Positions 11,777 through 20,903 of a DNA stretch of 64,000 bases are shown one piece after another. Position 1 is the first letter of the stretch. Each line of letters opens with the position of its first letter. The notes beneath the pieces are model-generated. The model searched no databases. It saw nothing but the letters and a program-made list of their open reading frames with translations, and was not told where the DNA came from. The position numbers were made by a program, and so were the translations under genes. This stretch comes from Streptomyces rapamycinicus NRRL 5491. GTDB taxonomy: Bacteria > Actinomycetota > Actinomycetes > Streptomycetales > Streptomycetaceae. The DNA lies in NCBI RefSeq assembly GCF_024298965.1, contig NZ_CP085193.1, forward strand, positions 2,666,001 through 2,730,000, in the 5' to 3' direction.

Positions 11777-12697
11777 TTACCAGCCGCGGCTGGCGTAGCG
11801 CTCGGACTCGGGGAGGGTGTCGCAGTTGATGCCGACCATGGCCTCGCCGAGGTTCCGGGACGCCTCCGCGATGACCTTGGGGTCGTCGTAGAAGGTGGTG
11901 GCCTTCACGATCGCGGCGGCGCGCTTGGCCGGGTCGCCCGACTTGAAGATGCCGGAGCCCACGAAGACGCCCTCGGCGCCGAGCTGGCGCATCAGCGCGG
12001 CGTCGGCCGGGGTGGCGACGCCACCGGCGGAGAACAGCACGACCGGCAGCTTGCCGGTCTGCGCGATCTCGGCGACCAGCTCGTACGGGGCGCGGATCTC
12101 CTTGGCGGCCGCGTAGAGCTCATGGTTGTCCAGGCCGCGCAGCCGGGCGATCTCGCCCTTGATCTGACGCAGGTGGCGCACGGCCTCGACGACGTTGCCG
12201 GTACCGGCCTCGCCCTTGGAACGGATCATGGCCGCACCCTCGGCGATCCGGCGCAGCGCCTCGCCCAGGTTGGTGGCTCCGCAGACGAACGGGGTGGTGA
12301 AGGACCACTTGTCGCTGTGGTTGACCTCGTCGGCGGGGGTGAGCACCTCGGACTCGTCGATGTAGTCGACGCCGAGCGACTGCAGCACCTGCGCCTCGAC
12401 GAAGTGGCCGATCCGCGACTTGGCCATCACCGGGATGGAGACGGCGCCGATGATGCCCTCGATCATGTCCGGGTCGGACATCCGGGCCACGCCGCCGTCC
12501 TTACGGATGTCGGCCGGCACCCGCTCGAGGGCCATGACCGCGACGGCTCCGGCGTCCTCGGCGACCTTGGCCTGCTCGGGGGTGACGACGTCCATGATCA
12601 CGCCACCCTTGAGCTGCTCGGCCATACCGCGCTTGACGCGGGCGGTGCCGGTCGCGGGGGCGTCGGAGTTGGACGTGCTGGCGGGCGTGATGGACAC
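11777..12697 (-). CDS. pdxS: PLP synthase subunit PdxS
   Basis: Forms the dodecameric synthase making pyridoxal 5'-phosphate from ribose 5-phosphate, glyceraldehyde 3-phosphate and PdxT-derived ammonia. 306 aa, GTG start, GAGGTC upstream. Highly conserved segments: [23 protein letters not shown] with the substrate-binding Asp, [32 protein letters not shown], the catalytic Lys in [19 protein letters not shown] (split here only to mark the position), [14 protein letters not shown], and [12 protein letters not shown]. The C-terminal tail ending YASRGW is normal. Confidence 0.97.
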   Translation of the reverse strand: MSITPASTSNSDAPATGTARVKRGMAEQLKGGVIMDVVTPEQAKVAEDAGAVAVMALERVPADIRKDGGVARMSDPDMIEGIIGAVSIPVMAKSRIGHFVEAQVLQSLGVDYIDESEVLTPADEVNHSDKWSFTTPFVCGATNLGEALRRIAEGAAMIRSKGEAGTGNVVEAVRHLRQIKGEIARLRGLDNHELYAAAKEIRAPYELVAEIAQTGKLPVVLFSAGGVATPADAALMRQLGAEGVFVGSGIFKSGDPAKRAAAIVKATTFYDDPKVIAEASRNLGEAMVGINCDTLPESERYASRGW

Positions 12698-12773
12698 GGT
12701 TTGACCTCACTCGATAATGAAAAGTGCGATGAGCCCATCGTAGGGCCGTTCGATACCGGTACATGACCCGGCC

Positions 12774-12786
12774 ATCTGGTCCAGAT
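12774..12786. promoter_or_regulatory. Palindrome upstream of pdxS, candidate PdxR-type operator
   Basis: ATCTGGTCCAGAT is a perfect palindrome with a single central base, 77 bp upstream of the pdxS start. Actinobacterial pdxST is commonly controlled by MocR-type PdxR proteins. No pdxR gene lies in this window, so the assignment is inferred from position and symmetry. Confidence 0.35.
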
Positions 12787-12924
12787 CACGAGCGTGTGTG
12801 CTACACGAATGACAAAACCGCGTCGGGGCGGGGATCGGCAAGGGCCAATCAAAGGCCGGTGGCTCGAAGCGACCGGTGAATCCTCGGTACGCGAGGGGCG
12901 ACCGCCCCCTCGGCACAGAGCTCC

Positions 12925-13482
12925 TCAGCGCTCGGCTTCCTCGGTGCCCGGTACCCGCCCCAGCGCCGCCGGGGGCTCGTCGTCCATCTCGAAGGCGAGC
13001 GGAAACGGAGCGTGGCCCGCCAGCCGGAACCAGCGCACCATCCGATGGCGGCGCAGCGCCCGCGCCGCCCGCACCGCGTCGTTGTGGAACCGCCGGGCCA
13101 TCGGCACCCGCCGCACCGACTCCGTGAGCTCCCCCAGCGCGTCCTCACCGCCCGGCGCCTCCCGTACCGCCTCGGCCTGCGCGCTGGCCTCGAAGACGGC
13201 CCGCAGCGCCTGGCTCAGCTCGCTCTCGGCGACCTCGCGGTGCTCCTCCTCGGACTGCCGGGCGGCGTGCGCGGCCTGGTACAGCACGATCGAGGCGGCG
13301 GGGTCGAGCACTCCGGCGGTGGCCAGCTCCTGGGCGACGGAGGCACGCCGCAGCAGCTGCGCGTCCAGCGCGGCCCGCGCCGCGTCCAGACGGCTGTGCA
13401 GCCGGTCGAGGCGTCCCGCGGTCCAGCTCAGATAGACGGCGACGACGACCAGTACGACCGCGATCCAGATCAAGGTGCTCAC
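12925..13482 (-). CDS. LemA-like membrane protein
   Basis: 185 aa, GTG start. One N-terminal membrane helix (MSTLIWIAVVLVVVAVYLSW) is followed by a long, mostly helical, charged domain. Two segments resemble LemA family landmarks: RLDRLHSRLDAARAALDAQLLRR after the helix, and ARRFHNDAVRAARALRRHRMVRWFRLAG near the end (the ARxFYNDAV-type motif), followed by APFPLAFEMDD. LemA proteins have an exposed N-terminus and a cytoplasmic helical bundle; their function is unknown. It lies upstream of pdxS and downstream of pimA on the same strand. Confidence 0.75.
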   Translation of the reverse strand: MSTLIWIAVVLVVVAVYLSWTAGRLDRLHSRLDAARAALDAQLLRRASVAQELATAGVLDPAASIVLYQAAHAARQSEEEHREVAESELSQALRAVFEASAQAEAVREAPGGEDALGELTESVRRVPMARRFHNDAVRAARALRRHRMVRWFRLAGHAPFPLAFEMDDEPPAALGRVPGTEEAER

Positions 13483-13583
13483 GGCCCGCCACGCTACCGC
13501 CTGCCGCCCCCGGAGTCCGGGGTGGAGCCCTCAGCCGGGACCGCCGCGCGCGGCGGTGTGAGGCCCCTCCTGGCGGGTCCTGA

Positions 13584-13714
13584 GCAGGTCGGAGGAAGTC
13601 CGCTGCGGTTCGCGCGGGGCTGTGTCGATGTGCGGCTCCGCCGCGCGGGCGCGACCAGCCACGACGGCGCCGCGGCCGACCGACGGCCCATCGCGACACT
13701 TCCAGCGGAGCGCT
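13584..13714. repeat. Dispersed repeat, family A, copy 1
   Basis: About 130 bp from GCAGGTCGGAGGAAGTCCGC to CCAGCGGAGCGCT. A second copy at 63178-63324 keeps the same ends and the core GGCTCCGCC, and carries a ~14-bp hairpin insertion absent here. This copy fills the pimA-to-LemA gap and touches the pimA stop codon. A reverse-oriented core fragment (GCGGCGGAGCCGCATATCG) lies near 48897. It has no coding capacity of its own. Confidence 0.8.
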
Positions 13715-14874
13715 CAGTCCCTGGCGAGCCCCAGCCGCGCCCACAGCCGCGTACGGTCGTCGGCGGCCACCGACGCCGCCCCGTCCGTCACCGTCTCGTA
13801 GACCGCGAGGATGTCCGCCCCCACCGTCGACCAGTCGAAGCGCCGTACGTGCCGGCTGCCCCGCTCCCGCAGTTCGGCCAGCCGCTTCTCGTCGCCCAGC
13901 AGCCGCACCGCGGCAGCGGCCAGGGCGTCCGCGTCCTCGTTGCTGAACAGCTCGCCCGCCGCTCCCCCGTCCAGCACCTGGGCGAACGCGTCCAGATCGC
14001 TGGCCAGGACCGCGGCCCCCGCCGACATGGCCTCGACGAGGATGATGCCGAAGCTCTCGCCGCCCGTATTGGGCGCGACGTAGACATCGACACTGCGCAG
14101 CAGCCGCGCCTTGTCCTCGTCGCTGACCATCCCCAGGAACTCCACGCTCTCCCGCAGCGGGGCGGGCAGATCGGCCACGGCCTCCTTCTCGTCACCGCGC
14201 CCGGCGATCAGCAGCCGCGCTCCCGGCCGGGCCTCGAAGATCTTCGGAAGGGCGCGCATCAGCACCGGCAGCCCCTTACGGGGCTCATCGATCCGGCCGA
14301 TGAAGCCGATCGTCTCCCCCCGCCACTCCTCCTTCGGCTCGGCGTCGGCGAAGAAGTCCACATCGACGCCGTTGGGGATGACCACCGCGTCCCCGCCGAG
14401 GTGTTCCACCAGCGTCCGGCGCGCGTACTCGCTCACCGCGATCCGCGCGCTGATCTTCTCCAGCGCCGGCTGCAGGATCGGATACGCGGCGATCATGGCC
14501 CGGGAGCGGGGATTGGAGGTGTGGAACGTCGCGACGATCGGCCCCTGGGCCGCCCAGCAGGCCAGCAGCCCCAGCGACGGCGAGGTGGGCTCGTGGATGT
14601 GGATGACGTCGAAGGCGCCGTCGTGCAGCCAGCGGCGCACCCGCGCGGCCGACAGGAACCCGAAGTTCAGCCGGGCCACCGAGCCGTTGTACGGCACCGG
14701 CACCGCGCGCCCGGCGGAGACCACGTACGGCGGCAGCGGCGTCTCGTCGTCCGCCGGGGCCAGCACGGAGACCTCGTGGCCGCGCCGGATCAGATGGTCG
14801 GCCAGGTCGCGGATGTGGAACTGGACGCCGCCTGGGACATCCCAGGAGTACGGGCAGACGATCCCGATCCTCAA
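13714..14874 (-). CDS. pimA: Phosphatidylinositol alpha-mannosyltransferase (PimA type)
   Basis: GT-B retaining glycosyltransferase (GT4) expected to transfer mannose from GDP-mannose to phosphatidylinositol on the inner face of the membrane. 386 aa, close to mycobacterial PimA. N-terminal acceptor domain with RIGIVCPYSWDVPGGVQFHI and VIHIHEPTSPSL; C-terminal donor domain with IGFIGRIDEPRKGLPVLMRA, the E-x7-E region ESFGIILVEAMSAGAAV and DLDAFAQVL. The first codon is TTG, overlapping the upstream acyltransferase stop as TTGA and preceded by GGAG at a 6-nt spacing. Order pgsA-acyltransferase-pimA matches the mycobacterial PIM operon. Confidence 0.9.
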   Translation of the reverse strand: MRIGIVCPYSWDVPGGVQFHIRDLADHLIRRGHEVSVLAPADDETPLPPYVVSAGRAVPVPYNGSVARLNFGFLSAARVRRWLHDGAFDVIHIHEPTSPSLGLLACWAAQGPIVATFHTSNPRSRAMIAAYPILQPALEKISARIAVSEYARRTLVEHLGGDAVVIPNGVDVDFFADAEPKEEWRGETIGFIGRIDEPRKGLPVLMRALPKIFEARPGARLLIAGRGDEKEAVADLPAPLRESVEFLGMVSDEDKARLLRSVDVYVAPNTGGESFGIILVEAMSAGAAVLASDLDAFAQVLDGGAAGELFSNEDADALAAAAVRLLGDEKRLAELRERGSRHVRRFDWSTVGADILAVYETVTDGAASVAADDRTRLWARLGLARD

Positions 14875-15824
14875 GGCTTCTCCATTTCAGGGCGTCCAGG
14901 GCCGCCGGGGCCCTCGGGACTTCCGGCGCTTCCGGGACCGCGATCCAGGTCCGCGAGCCACAGCCGCTGCAGCATGTGCCAGTCCTCCGGGTGCTCGGAG
15001 ATCCCCGAGGCGAAGGCGTCGGCCACCTCCTGGGTCATGACGGCGACCCGCTCCTCGCGGTTCCCGTCCCCGGGCGCCGCGACCGGCGGATGCACCCGCC
15101 CCCGCATCACCGGCGACTCGTCGTACCAGAGGGTCACCGGCAGCAGCAGGGCGCCGGTCTGCAGGGCGAGCGCGGCCGGCCCGGCCGGCATCTTCGCCCG
15201 CTCGCCGAAGAACGACACCTCCACGCCCGAGGCCGACAGATCGCGGTCGGCCACCAGGCACACCAGACCGCCCGCGCGCAGCCGCCGCGCCAGCGTCCCG
15301 AAGGCGCTCCCGCCCTGGTGCGGCAGCACCTCCATGCCCAGCCCCTCGCGGTAGGCCACGAACCGGTCGTACAGCGACTCCGGCTTCAGCCGCTCCGCGA
15401 CCGTGGTGAAGGGCACCCCCAGATGGGTGGTCACCCAGGCCCCGGCGAGGTCGTAGTTGCCCATGTGCGGCAGCGCCAGGACCACGCCCCGGCCCTCGGC
15501 GAGACCGTCCACCAGATAGTGCACGTCCTTGACGTCGAAGCCGCCCCGTATCCGCTCCGGGCTCCACGCCGGAAGCCGGAAGGACTCCATCCAGTAGCGC
15601 AGGTACGAGCGCATGCCCGCCCGCGACAGCTCGGCCAGCCGCCGGGGCGAGGCGTCCGGCACCACGCGCGCCAGATTGGCCTCCAGGCGCAGCACCCCCT
15701 TGCCGCGCCGCTTCCACGTCTGGTCGGCGATGCGCTGCCCGAGCGCCACGGCCACCGGCTCCGGGAGCTTCTTGACCACGCCCCAGCCGAGTCCGTACAG
15801 CGCGTCGGTCAGCCTCTCGTTCAC
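14871..15824 (-). CDS. Phosphatidylinositol mannoside acyltransferase
   Basis: Lysophospholipid-acyltransferase-like enzyme (LpxL/HtrB superfamily), the counterpart of mycobacterial Rv2611c/PatA, which acylates the mannose of PIM1. About 317 aa. The HX4D catalytic motif is visible as LPHMGNYDLAG, then KPESLYDRFVAYREGLGMEVLP and a basic VSFFGERAKMPAGPAALALQTGA region. A GTG at 15822-15824 overlaps the pgsA stop as GTGA; longer upstream frames are shadows of pgsA. Specific substrates are inferred from the operon. Confidence 0.88.
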   Translation of the reverse strand: MNERLTDALYGLGWGVVKKLPEPVAVALGQRIADQTWKRRGKGVLRLEANLARVVPDASPRRLAELSRAGMRSYLRYWMESFRLPAWSPERIRGGFDVKDVHYLVDGLAEGRGVVLALPHMGNYDLAGAWVTTHLGVPFTTVAERLKPESLYDRFVAYREGLGMEVLPHQGGSAFGTLARRLRAGGLVCLVADRDLSASGVEVSFFGERAKMPAGPAALALQTGALLLPVTLWYDESPVMRGRVHPPVAAPGDGNREERVAVMTQEVADAFASGISEHPEDWHMLQRLWLADLDRGPGSAGSPEGPGGPGRPEMEKP

Positions 15825-16489
15825 CGCGCCTCGCCCCCCTGGGGCACCGTCCGCTCCCCGGCGTCCGCCTCGGCGGCCTCCCGGCGCACCGTCACCACCC
15901 GCTGGACGAGGGTCACCGCGCTGCCGACGGCCACGATCCACAGCGCGATCGGGAGCAGGATGTCGATATGCGGCACGCCGAACTTGTGCAGCCCCGAGAA
16001 GCCGCACGCCACCAGCGAGATCACCAGCCGCTCGGCACGCTCCACCAGCCCGTTGACGTTCACCGGCAGGCCGATGCTCTCGCCGCGGGCCTTGGTGTAC
16101 GAGACCACCTGGCCGCTGGCGAGGCAGAAGATCGTCACCGCACACAGCACATTGTCGTCCCCGCGGCCCGCGTACCACAACGTCAGACCGCCGAAGATCG
16201 CGCCGTCGGCCACCCGGTCCAGCGTGGAGTCGAGGAACGCGCCCCAGCGGCTGGAGCGCCCCAGCTGCCGCGCCATATTGCCGTCGACCAGGTCGGAGAA
16301 GACGAACAGCGTGATGACGACGGTGCCCCAGAAGAACTCCCCCCGGGGGTAGAAGACCAGTGCGCCCGCGCACACGCCGGCGGTGCCGGTGAGGGTCACC
16401 GCGTCGGGGCTGACCCCGAGGCGGATCAGCAGGGCGGCGAACGGTGTGAGAACACGCGTGAAGAATGCACGCGCGTACTTGTTCAGCAT
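15821..16489 (-). CDS. pgsA: Phosphatidylinositol phosphate synthase (CDP-alcohol transferase)
   Basis: Integral membrane enzyme joining CDP-diacylglycerol and inositol 1-phosphate, the first step towards PI and PIMs. 222 aa with about six membrane helices. The CDP-alcohol phosphotransferase signature D-x2-D-G-x2-A-R-x8-G-x3-D-x3-D is complete in DLVDGNMARQLGR followed by WGAFLDSTLDRVAD. Called PgsA/PIP synthase from the adjacent pimA and acyltransferase; the signature alone does not fix the alcohol substrate. First gene of the downstream half of the split PIM operon. Confidence 0.9.
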   Translation of the reverse strand: MLNKYARAFFTRVLTPFAALLIRLGVSPDAVTLTGTAGVCAGALVFYPRGEFFWGTVVITLFVFSDLVDGNMARQLGRSSRWGAFLDSTLDRVADGAIFGGLTLWYAGRGDDNVLCAVTIFCLASGQVVSYTKARGESIGLPVNVNGLVERAERLVISLVACGFSGLHKFGVPHIDILLPIALWIVAVGSAVTLVQRVVTVRREAAEADAGERTVPQGGEAR

Positions 16490-16695
16490 GGCCTTCCCGG
16501 GGGGTCGAAACGGGCCGGGTGGTCAAGAGGCCACCGGCGCGCCCATCGTAGCCACGCCCCGGAGGGGCGCAGTGCACCTGTCGGACGGCTCCGCGACCCC
16601 GGGCGCGGTACGGCCGCATGTGTGACGTATGGACGCACCGTTACAGGGGTGGAAAGCTCGAAGTATCGCAAGGTGTCGACCGGGAGGCGAGACAC

Positions 16696-18903
16696 ATGGG
16701 CGACAAGACGAGTACACACCCAGGGGCCGCCGGAAGGGCAGCGGCGGCCGACCGGCCCAGCTCCCTGCGGAATGTGGTTCTGGTCGGCCACAGTGGGACC
16801 GGAAAGACGACGCTGGTGGAGGCCCTCGCACTGGCGACGGGCGCGGTCAACCGGGCGGGCAGGGTCGAGGACGGCGGCTGTCTCTCGGACTACGACGATA
16901 TCGAGCACCGGCAGCAGCGTTCGATCCAGCTGTCGCTGGTCCCCGTCGAATGGGGCGGGATGAAGATCAATCTCCTGGACACCCCGGGCTATGCCGATTT
17001 CGTCGGGGAACTCAGGGCCGGTCTGCGAGCGGCGGACGCGGCCCTTTTCGTTGTCTCGGCCGCCCAGGACGCCCTGGGCATCACCGGGGCCACCCGCATG
17101 ATCTGGGACGAGTGCGCCGCGGTCGGGATGCCGCGCGCCATCGTGATCACCCACCTCGAAGCCGCCCGCGCCAGCTTCGAGGAGATGACCGAGCTGTGCC
17201 GGGACAGCTTCGGCGGCGACGACCCCGACGCCGTGCTGCCGCTGTACCTGCCGCTGCGCGGCGAGCCGGGGCCGGACGGGCACGCCCCCGTGACCGGCCT
17301 CATCGGGCTGCTCACCCAGCGGGTCTTCGACTACTCCTCGGGGGTGCGCACCGAATCGCCGCCCCAGGAGGACCAGCTGCCGCTGGTCGAGGAGGCCCGC
17401 GGCCGGCTCATCGAGGGGATCATCGCCGAGAGCGAGGACGAGACCCTCATGGACCGCTATCTCGGCGGCGAGGAGATCGACGTCAAGACGCTGATCGAGG
17501 ACCTGGAGAAGGCCGTCGCACGCGGCAGCTTCCACCCCGTGCTGGCGGCGGCGCCCGCCACGGCGGGGTCCAAGCAGGGCCTGGGCACCATCGAACTGCT
17601 GGACCTGGTGACCGGCGGCTTCCCGTCCCCGCTGGAGCGCGAGACGCCCGACGTCACCACCCCGCAGGGCGCCGCACGCCCGCAGCTGAGCTGCGATCCG
17701 GACGGTCCGCTGGCCGCCGAGGTGGTCAAGACCTCCTCCGATCCGTACGTCGGCCGGATCTCCCTGGTTCGGGTCTTCTCCGGCACCCTCCGCCCCGACG
17801 AGACCGTCCATGTGTCCGGACACGGTCTGGAGGACCGCGGCCATGAGGACCACGACGTGGACGAGCGGGTCGGCGCCCTGTCCGCGCCCTTCGGCAAACA
17901 GCAGCGCACCCTCCCCCAGGCCATCGCGGGCGATCTGGCGTGCGTGGCCAAGCTGACCCGCGCCGAGACCGGGGACACCCTCTCGTCCAAGGACCAGCCG
18001 CTCCTGATGGAGCCCTGGCAGATGCCCGATCCGCTGCTGCCGGTGGCCATCCAGGCACACAGCAAACCGGACGAGGACAAGCTGTCGCTGGGCCTGTCCC
18101 GGCTGGTCGCCGAGGACCCGACGATGCGCCTGGAGCAGAACCCGGACACCCATCAGGTGGTGCTGTGGTGCCTGGGCGAGGCGCATATGGACGTCGCGCT
18201 GGAGCGGCTGCGCAGCCGGTACGGCGTCCAGGTGGACGCGGTGCCGTACAAGGTCTCGCTGCGCGAGACCTTCGGGGCGAAGTCGGCCGGCCGCGGCCGC
18301 CATGTCAAGCAGTCCGGCGGACACGGGCAGTACGCGATCTGCGAGATCGAGGTGGAGCCGCTGCCGGAGGGCTCGGGCATCGAGTTCGTGGACAAGGTCG
18401 TGGGCGGCGCGGTGCCCCGGCAGTTCATCCCGTCCGTCGAGAAGGGCGTGCGCGGCCAGGCCGCGCGCGGCGTCGCCGCCGGGTATCCCCTGGTCGATGT
18501 GCGGGTCACGCTGCTGGACGGCAAGGCGCACTCGGTGGACTCCTCCGACGCCGCCTTCCAGACGGCGGGCGCGCTCGCGCTGCGCGAGGCGGCCGCCGAC
18601 GCCCGGATCGACCTGCTGGAACCGGTGGTGGAAGTGGGCGTGCTGGTCTCGGACGACTATGTCGGCGCCGTCATGAGCGATCTGTCCGGCCGGCGCGGCC
18701 GGGTCGTCGGCACCGAACAGTCCGGCGGCGGACAGACCTTGATCAAGGCGGATGTGCCGGAGATCGAGATCGGTCGGTACGCGGTCGATCTGCGATCGCT
18801 TTCGCATGGCACGGGACGGTTCAGCCGCTCCTACGCCCGGCATGAGCCGATGCCCCACCAGCTGGCCGAGCGGATGCGCGAACAAGTCGCCGCGGAGGCG
18901 TAG
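16696..18903 (+). CDS. Elongation factor G-like protein (EF-G2)
   Basis: Paralogue of translocase EF-G. About 735 aa from the ATG at 16696 with GGGAGG upstream; the frame extends to 16618 without good start signals. All EF-G domains are recognisable: P-loop GHSGTGKTT (~31), G3 DTPGYADF (~95), domain II, then III-V ending SFAWHG-like DLRSLSHGTGRFSRSYARHEP. The G4 position reads ITHLEAAR instead of NKxD, so guanine specificity may be altered. Mycobacterial EF-G2 is reported to bind GTP without ribosome-stimulated hydrolysis (recalled). Plus strand, inserted between the two halves of the minus-strand PIM operon. Confidence 0.9.
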   Translation: MGDKTSTHPGAAGRAAAADRPSSLRNVVLVGHSGTGKTTLVEALALATGAVNRAGRVEDGGCLSDYDDIEHRQQRSIQLSLVPVEWGGMKINLLDTPGYADFVGELRAGLRAADAALFVVSAAQDALGITGATRMIWDECAAVGMPRAIVITHLEAARASFEEMTELCRDSFGGDDPDAVLPLYLPLRGEPGPDGHAPVTGLIGLLTQRVFDYSSGVRTESPPQEDQLPLVEEARGRLIEGIIAESEDETLMDRYLGGEEIDVKTLIEDLEKAVARGSFHPVLAAAPATAGSKQGLGTIELLDLVTGGFPSPLERETPDVTTPQGAARPQLSCDPDGPLAAEVVKTSSDPYVGRISLVRVFSGTLRPDETVHVSGHGLEDRGHEDHDVDERVGALSAPFGKQQRTLPQAIAGDLACVAKLTRAETGDTLSSKDQPLLMEPWQMPDPLLPVAIQAHSKPDEDKLSLGLSRLVAEDPTMRLEQNPDTHQVVLWCLGEAHMDVALERLRSRYGVQVDAVPYKVSLRETFGAKSAGRGRHVKQSGGHGQYAICEIEVEPLPEGSGIEFVDKVVGGAVPRQFIPSVEKGVRGQAARGVAAGYPLVDVRVTLLDGKAHSVDSSDAAFQTAGALALREAAADARIDLLEPVVEVGVLVSDDYVGAVMSDLSGRRGRVVGTEQSGGGQTLIKADVPEIEIGRYAVDLRSLSHGTGRFSRSYARHEPMPHQLAERMREQVAAEA

Positions 18904-18965
18904 TTCGCGGCACATCCGCGACGTAGTCCACGGCCATGTCACGGCCCGTCCGTGGCGTAAGTCAC

Positions 18966-19002
18966 GGCCCGCCCGCCCCAACCGCGCCGGGGCGGGCGGG
19001 CC
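18966..19002 (+). terminator. Terminator after the EF-G2 gene
   Basis: A 14-bp perfect G+C stem (18966-18979 with 18989-19002) lies 62 bp after the stop codon and is followed by CTTCG. Between stop and hairpin there are three degenerate copies of the stop region (GTAGTTCGCGG, GTAGTCCACGG, GTAAGTCACGG). Confidence 0.8.
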
Positions 19003-19160
19003 TTCGCCGTCGGCCGCCCACCGGCGGTTCCGCGGGCGGCTCCGCGGGCGGTCTTCTCCACGAGGGTTTTCCACAGGCCGCACACGCCCTGGCGACAGGC
19101 GGTGCACACCCCGGATACGCTGAGGTCGCAGCGCAAGAGCGTGCCGTATTGGGGGCGTTG

Positions 19161-20813
19161 GTGACGGACGGATTCGACTTCAGTCCCGGGGCGCAGGTTC
19201 CCCTGTCGGGAGCGGCGGGACAGACGGCGGCGACGCAGGCCCTGGCCTCGGCCGCCTACCGCGACGACCCCGTGGCAAAGTTGCTCGACGCCAATTCGGA
19301 GTGGACGGTCTCGGAGGTCAAGAAGCCGAGGATCTCGCTCTTCGAGCCGAACCTGGGCGAGGCGTTCGCGCGCGCCGTCCAGATGAGAATGCTCGGCGGC
19401 GGCCGGGGCCAGGTGATCCAGTCCTTCGGCATGGAGCCGCAGACGGTCGTCGAGCACTGTCTGGCCGCCAACCGCATCCGCAAGACCCGTGACGCCCGGC
19501 TCACCGCCGTCATGGTGATTTTCGGGCTGCTGTTCCTGCCCGGGACGCTGCTCTGGCTCGGCGTCTTCCAACTGCGCCGCTCGGTCGCCGGGGCCCAGGA
19601 CAAGCGGATGGGCGCACTCGGCACGGCGCTGCTGGTGGCGCTCGGCGTGATGGTCGTCATCTTCCTGATCAAGCTGCCCTTCGGGGGCTTCTGGGGGATA
19701 TACCTGCGCGGCGTCGTGGTCGCCCCGGTGATCGGCTGGTACATCGCCAAGCAGATCTGCGAGCGCACCGCCAAGGACCTCCGGGACTCCTGGGGCGGGC
19801 TGCTCTCCGGCGGCGGCGTCGGCGCCAAGGTGCCCGAGACGGTGCCCAACCACCCGGGCCAGACCGCCGCCGAGGAGCTGCGCAAGTCGCTCCACAAGCT
19901 CACCGCAGAGCAGTACAGCAATGTGGTGTTCTACGCCGGTCCCAAGGGCATATTGGGCATGGGCACCCGCTGGGGCAGCTGGCAGCTGGCCGAGGATTTG
20001 GTCTCGGCCGACCCCGACAAGGAGATCGACCCCTTCCGCAGCTGGGACGTCATACGGGCGATCCACGACCAGCTGCGCATGCTGGAGCGCACCCCGCTGC
20101 ACACCGGCGGCTTCCCCACCCCCTCCGTGCGCCACTGGGTGGTCTCGCCGATCGGCGAGGGAGCCAAGGCGGTCGAGCGCGGCGGCACCTCCGAGGAGGA
20201 GGGCTTCCAGATAAAGGGCGTCGAGCTCCAGCGGATCTGCGACCAGCAGCAGTTCGGCGCCGGTGACCGGCACTACCTGGGCGTGCAGTTCGTGCTCTGG
20301 GACGGCCAGTTGGTGATCACCCTGATGATCACGGTGACGCTGCTGCACAAGACGCTGCGGATCGAGGTCACCGGGCATGCGCTGGGGCCGGTGCACCCGC
20401 TGTTCACCAGCAAGCCCTCGGCACCCTCCAAGACGGTCGCCAAGACCTTCCGGTTCTGGGAGACCAAGTCCATCCCGCTGCCGCTGGTGAACGCGAAGGA
20501 GGTCGTGCGACTGACCGCGCGCGCCCCCTTCACCTGGTACCCGCCGATACTGGACCACCTCGGGGGCAAGCTGGTGCTGCCCGAGCCGTTCGGTCTGCGG
20601 CACGCCTGGGCGGACAAGCCCTGGCGGCACCGCTTCATGGCGGACGACGCGCTGCGCGCCGCGACCCCCGTGCTGCGGGTGGTCCATGAGGCGGCCATCG
20701 GGGTGCTCAAGAACCACGGCGTGGACACCGAGCGCTTCGGCAACCGCTCGCTGGCCCTCAGCGGCCAGGTCCAGGACGTGGCCCCGAAGAAGGCCGATCT
20801 GTACGACGCGTAA
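19161..20813 (+). CDS. Conserved membrane protein of unknown function
   Basis: About 550 aa, GTG start at 19161; a longer open frame reaches 18936 but overlaps the terminator. I do not recognise a named domain. Residues ~110-200 hold two to three membrane helices (MVIFGLLFLPGTLLWLGVF and MGALGTALLVALGVMVVIFLI then GVVVAPVIGWYIAKQIC). The N-terminal ~110 residues and the large C-terminal half look soluble; the latter contains EEGFQIKGVELQRICDQQQFGAGDRHYLG and a beta-rich stretch. It is downstream of EF-G2 on the same strand. Its stop region is triplicated at 15-bp intervals. Confidence 0.8.
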   Translation: MTDGFDFSPGAQVPLSGAAGQTAATQALASAAYRDDPVAKLLDANSEWTVSEVKKPRISLFEPNLGEAFARAVQMRMLGGGRGQVIQSFGMEPQTVVEHCLAANRIRKTRDARLTAVMVIFGLLFLPGTLLWLGVFQLRRSVAGAQDKRMGALGTALLVALGVMVVIFLIKLPFGGFWGIYLRGVVVAPVIGWYIAKQICERTAKDLRDSWGGLLSGGGVGAKVPETVPNHPGQTAAEELRKSLHKLTAEQYSNVVFYAGPKGILGMGTRWGSWQLAEDLVSADPDKEIDPFRSWDVIRAIHDQLRMLERTPLHTGGFPTPSVRHWVVSPIGEGAKAVERGGTSEEEGFQIKGVELQRICDQQQFGAGDRHYLGVQFVLWDGQLVITLMITVTLLHKTLRIEVTGHALGPVHPLFTSKPSAPSKTVAKTFRFWETKSIPLPLVNAKEVVRLTARAPFTWYPPILDHLGGKLVLPEPFGLRHAWADKPWRHRFMADDALRAATPVLRVVHEAAIGVLKNHGVDTERFGNRSLALSGQVQDVAPKKADLYDA

Positions 20814-20845
20814 GGACGCGACGCGTAAAGGCGCGACCCGTAAGG
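20805..20845. repeat. Three 15-bp units spanning the stop codon of the membrane protein gene
   Basis: GACGCGTAAGG (20805), GACGCGTAAAGG (20820) and GACCCGTAAGG (20835) recur with an exact 15-bp period. The first contains the stop codon TAA at 20811-20813; the others place two further in-frame TAA codons downstream. Confidence 0.85.
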
Positions 20846-20850
20846 CGAAC

Positions 20851-20898
20851 GCGAATGGGCCGGTCCCTGGCCACACGGCCGGGGCCCGGCCCATTCGC
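20851..20898. terminator. Bidirectional terminator between convergent genes
   Basis: GCGAATGGGCCGG (20851-20863) pairs with CCGGCCCATTCGC (20886-20898), with a further inner stem. It separates the plus-strand membrane protein gene from the minus-strand HIT gene. Confidence 0.8.
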
Positions 20899-20903
20899 GG
20901 CCG

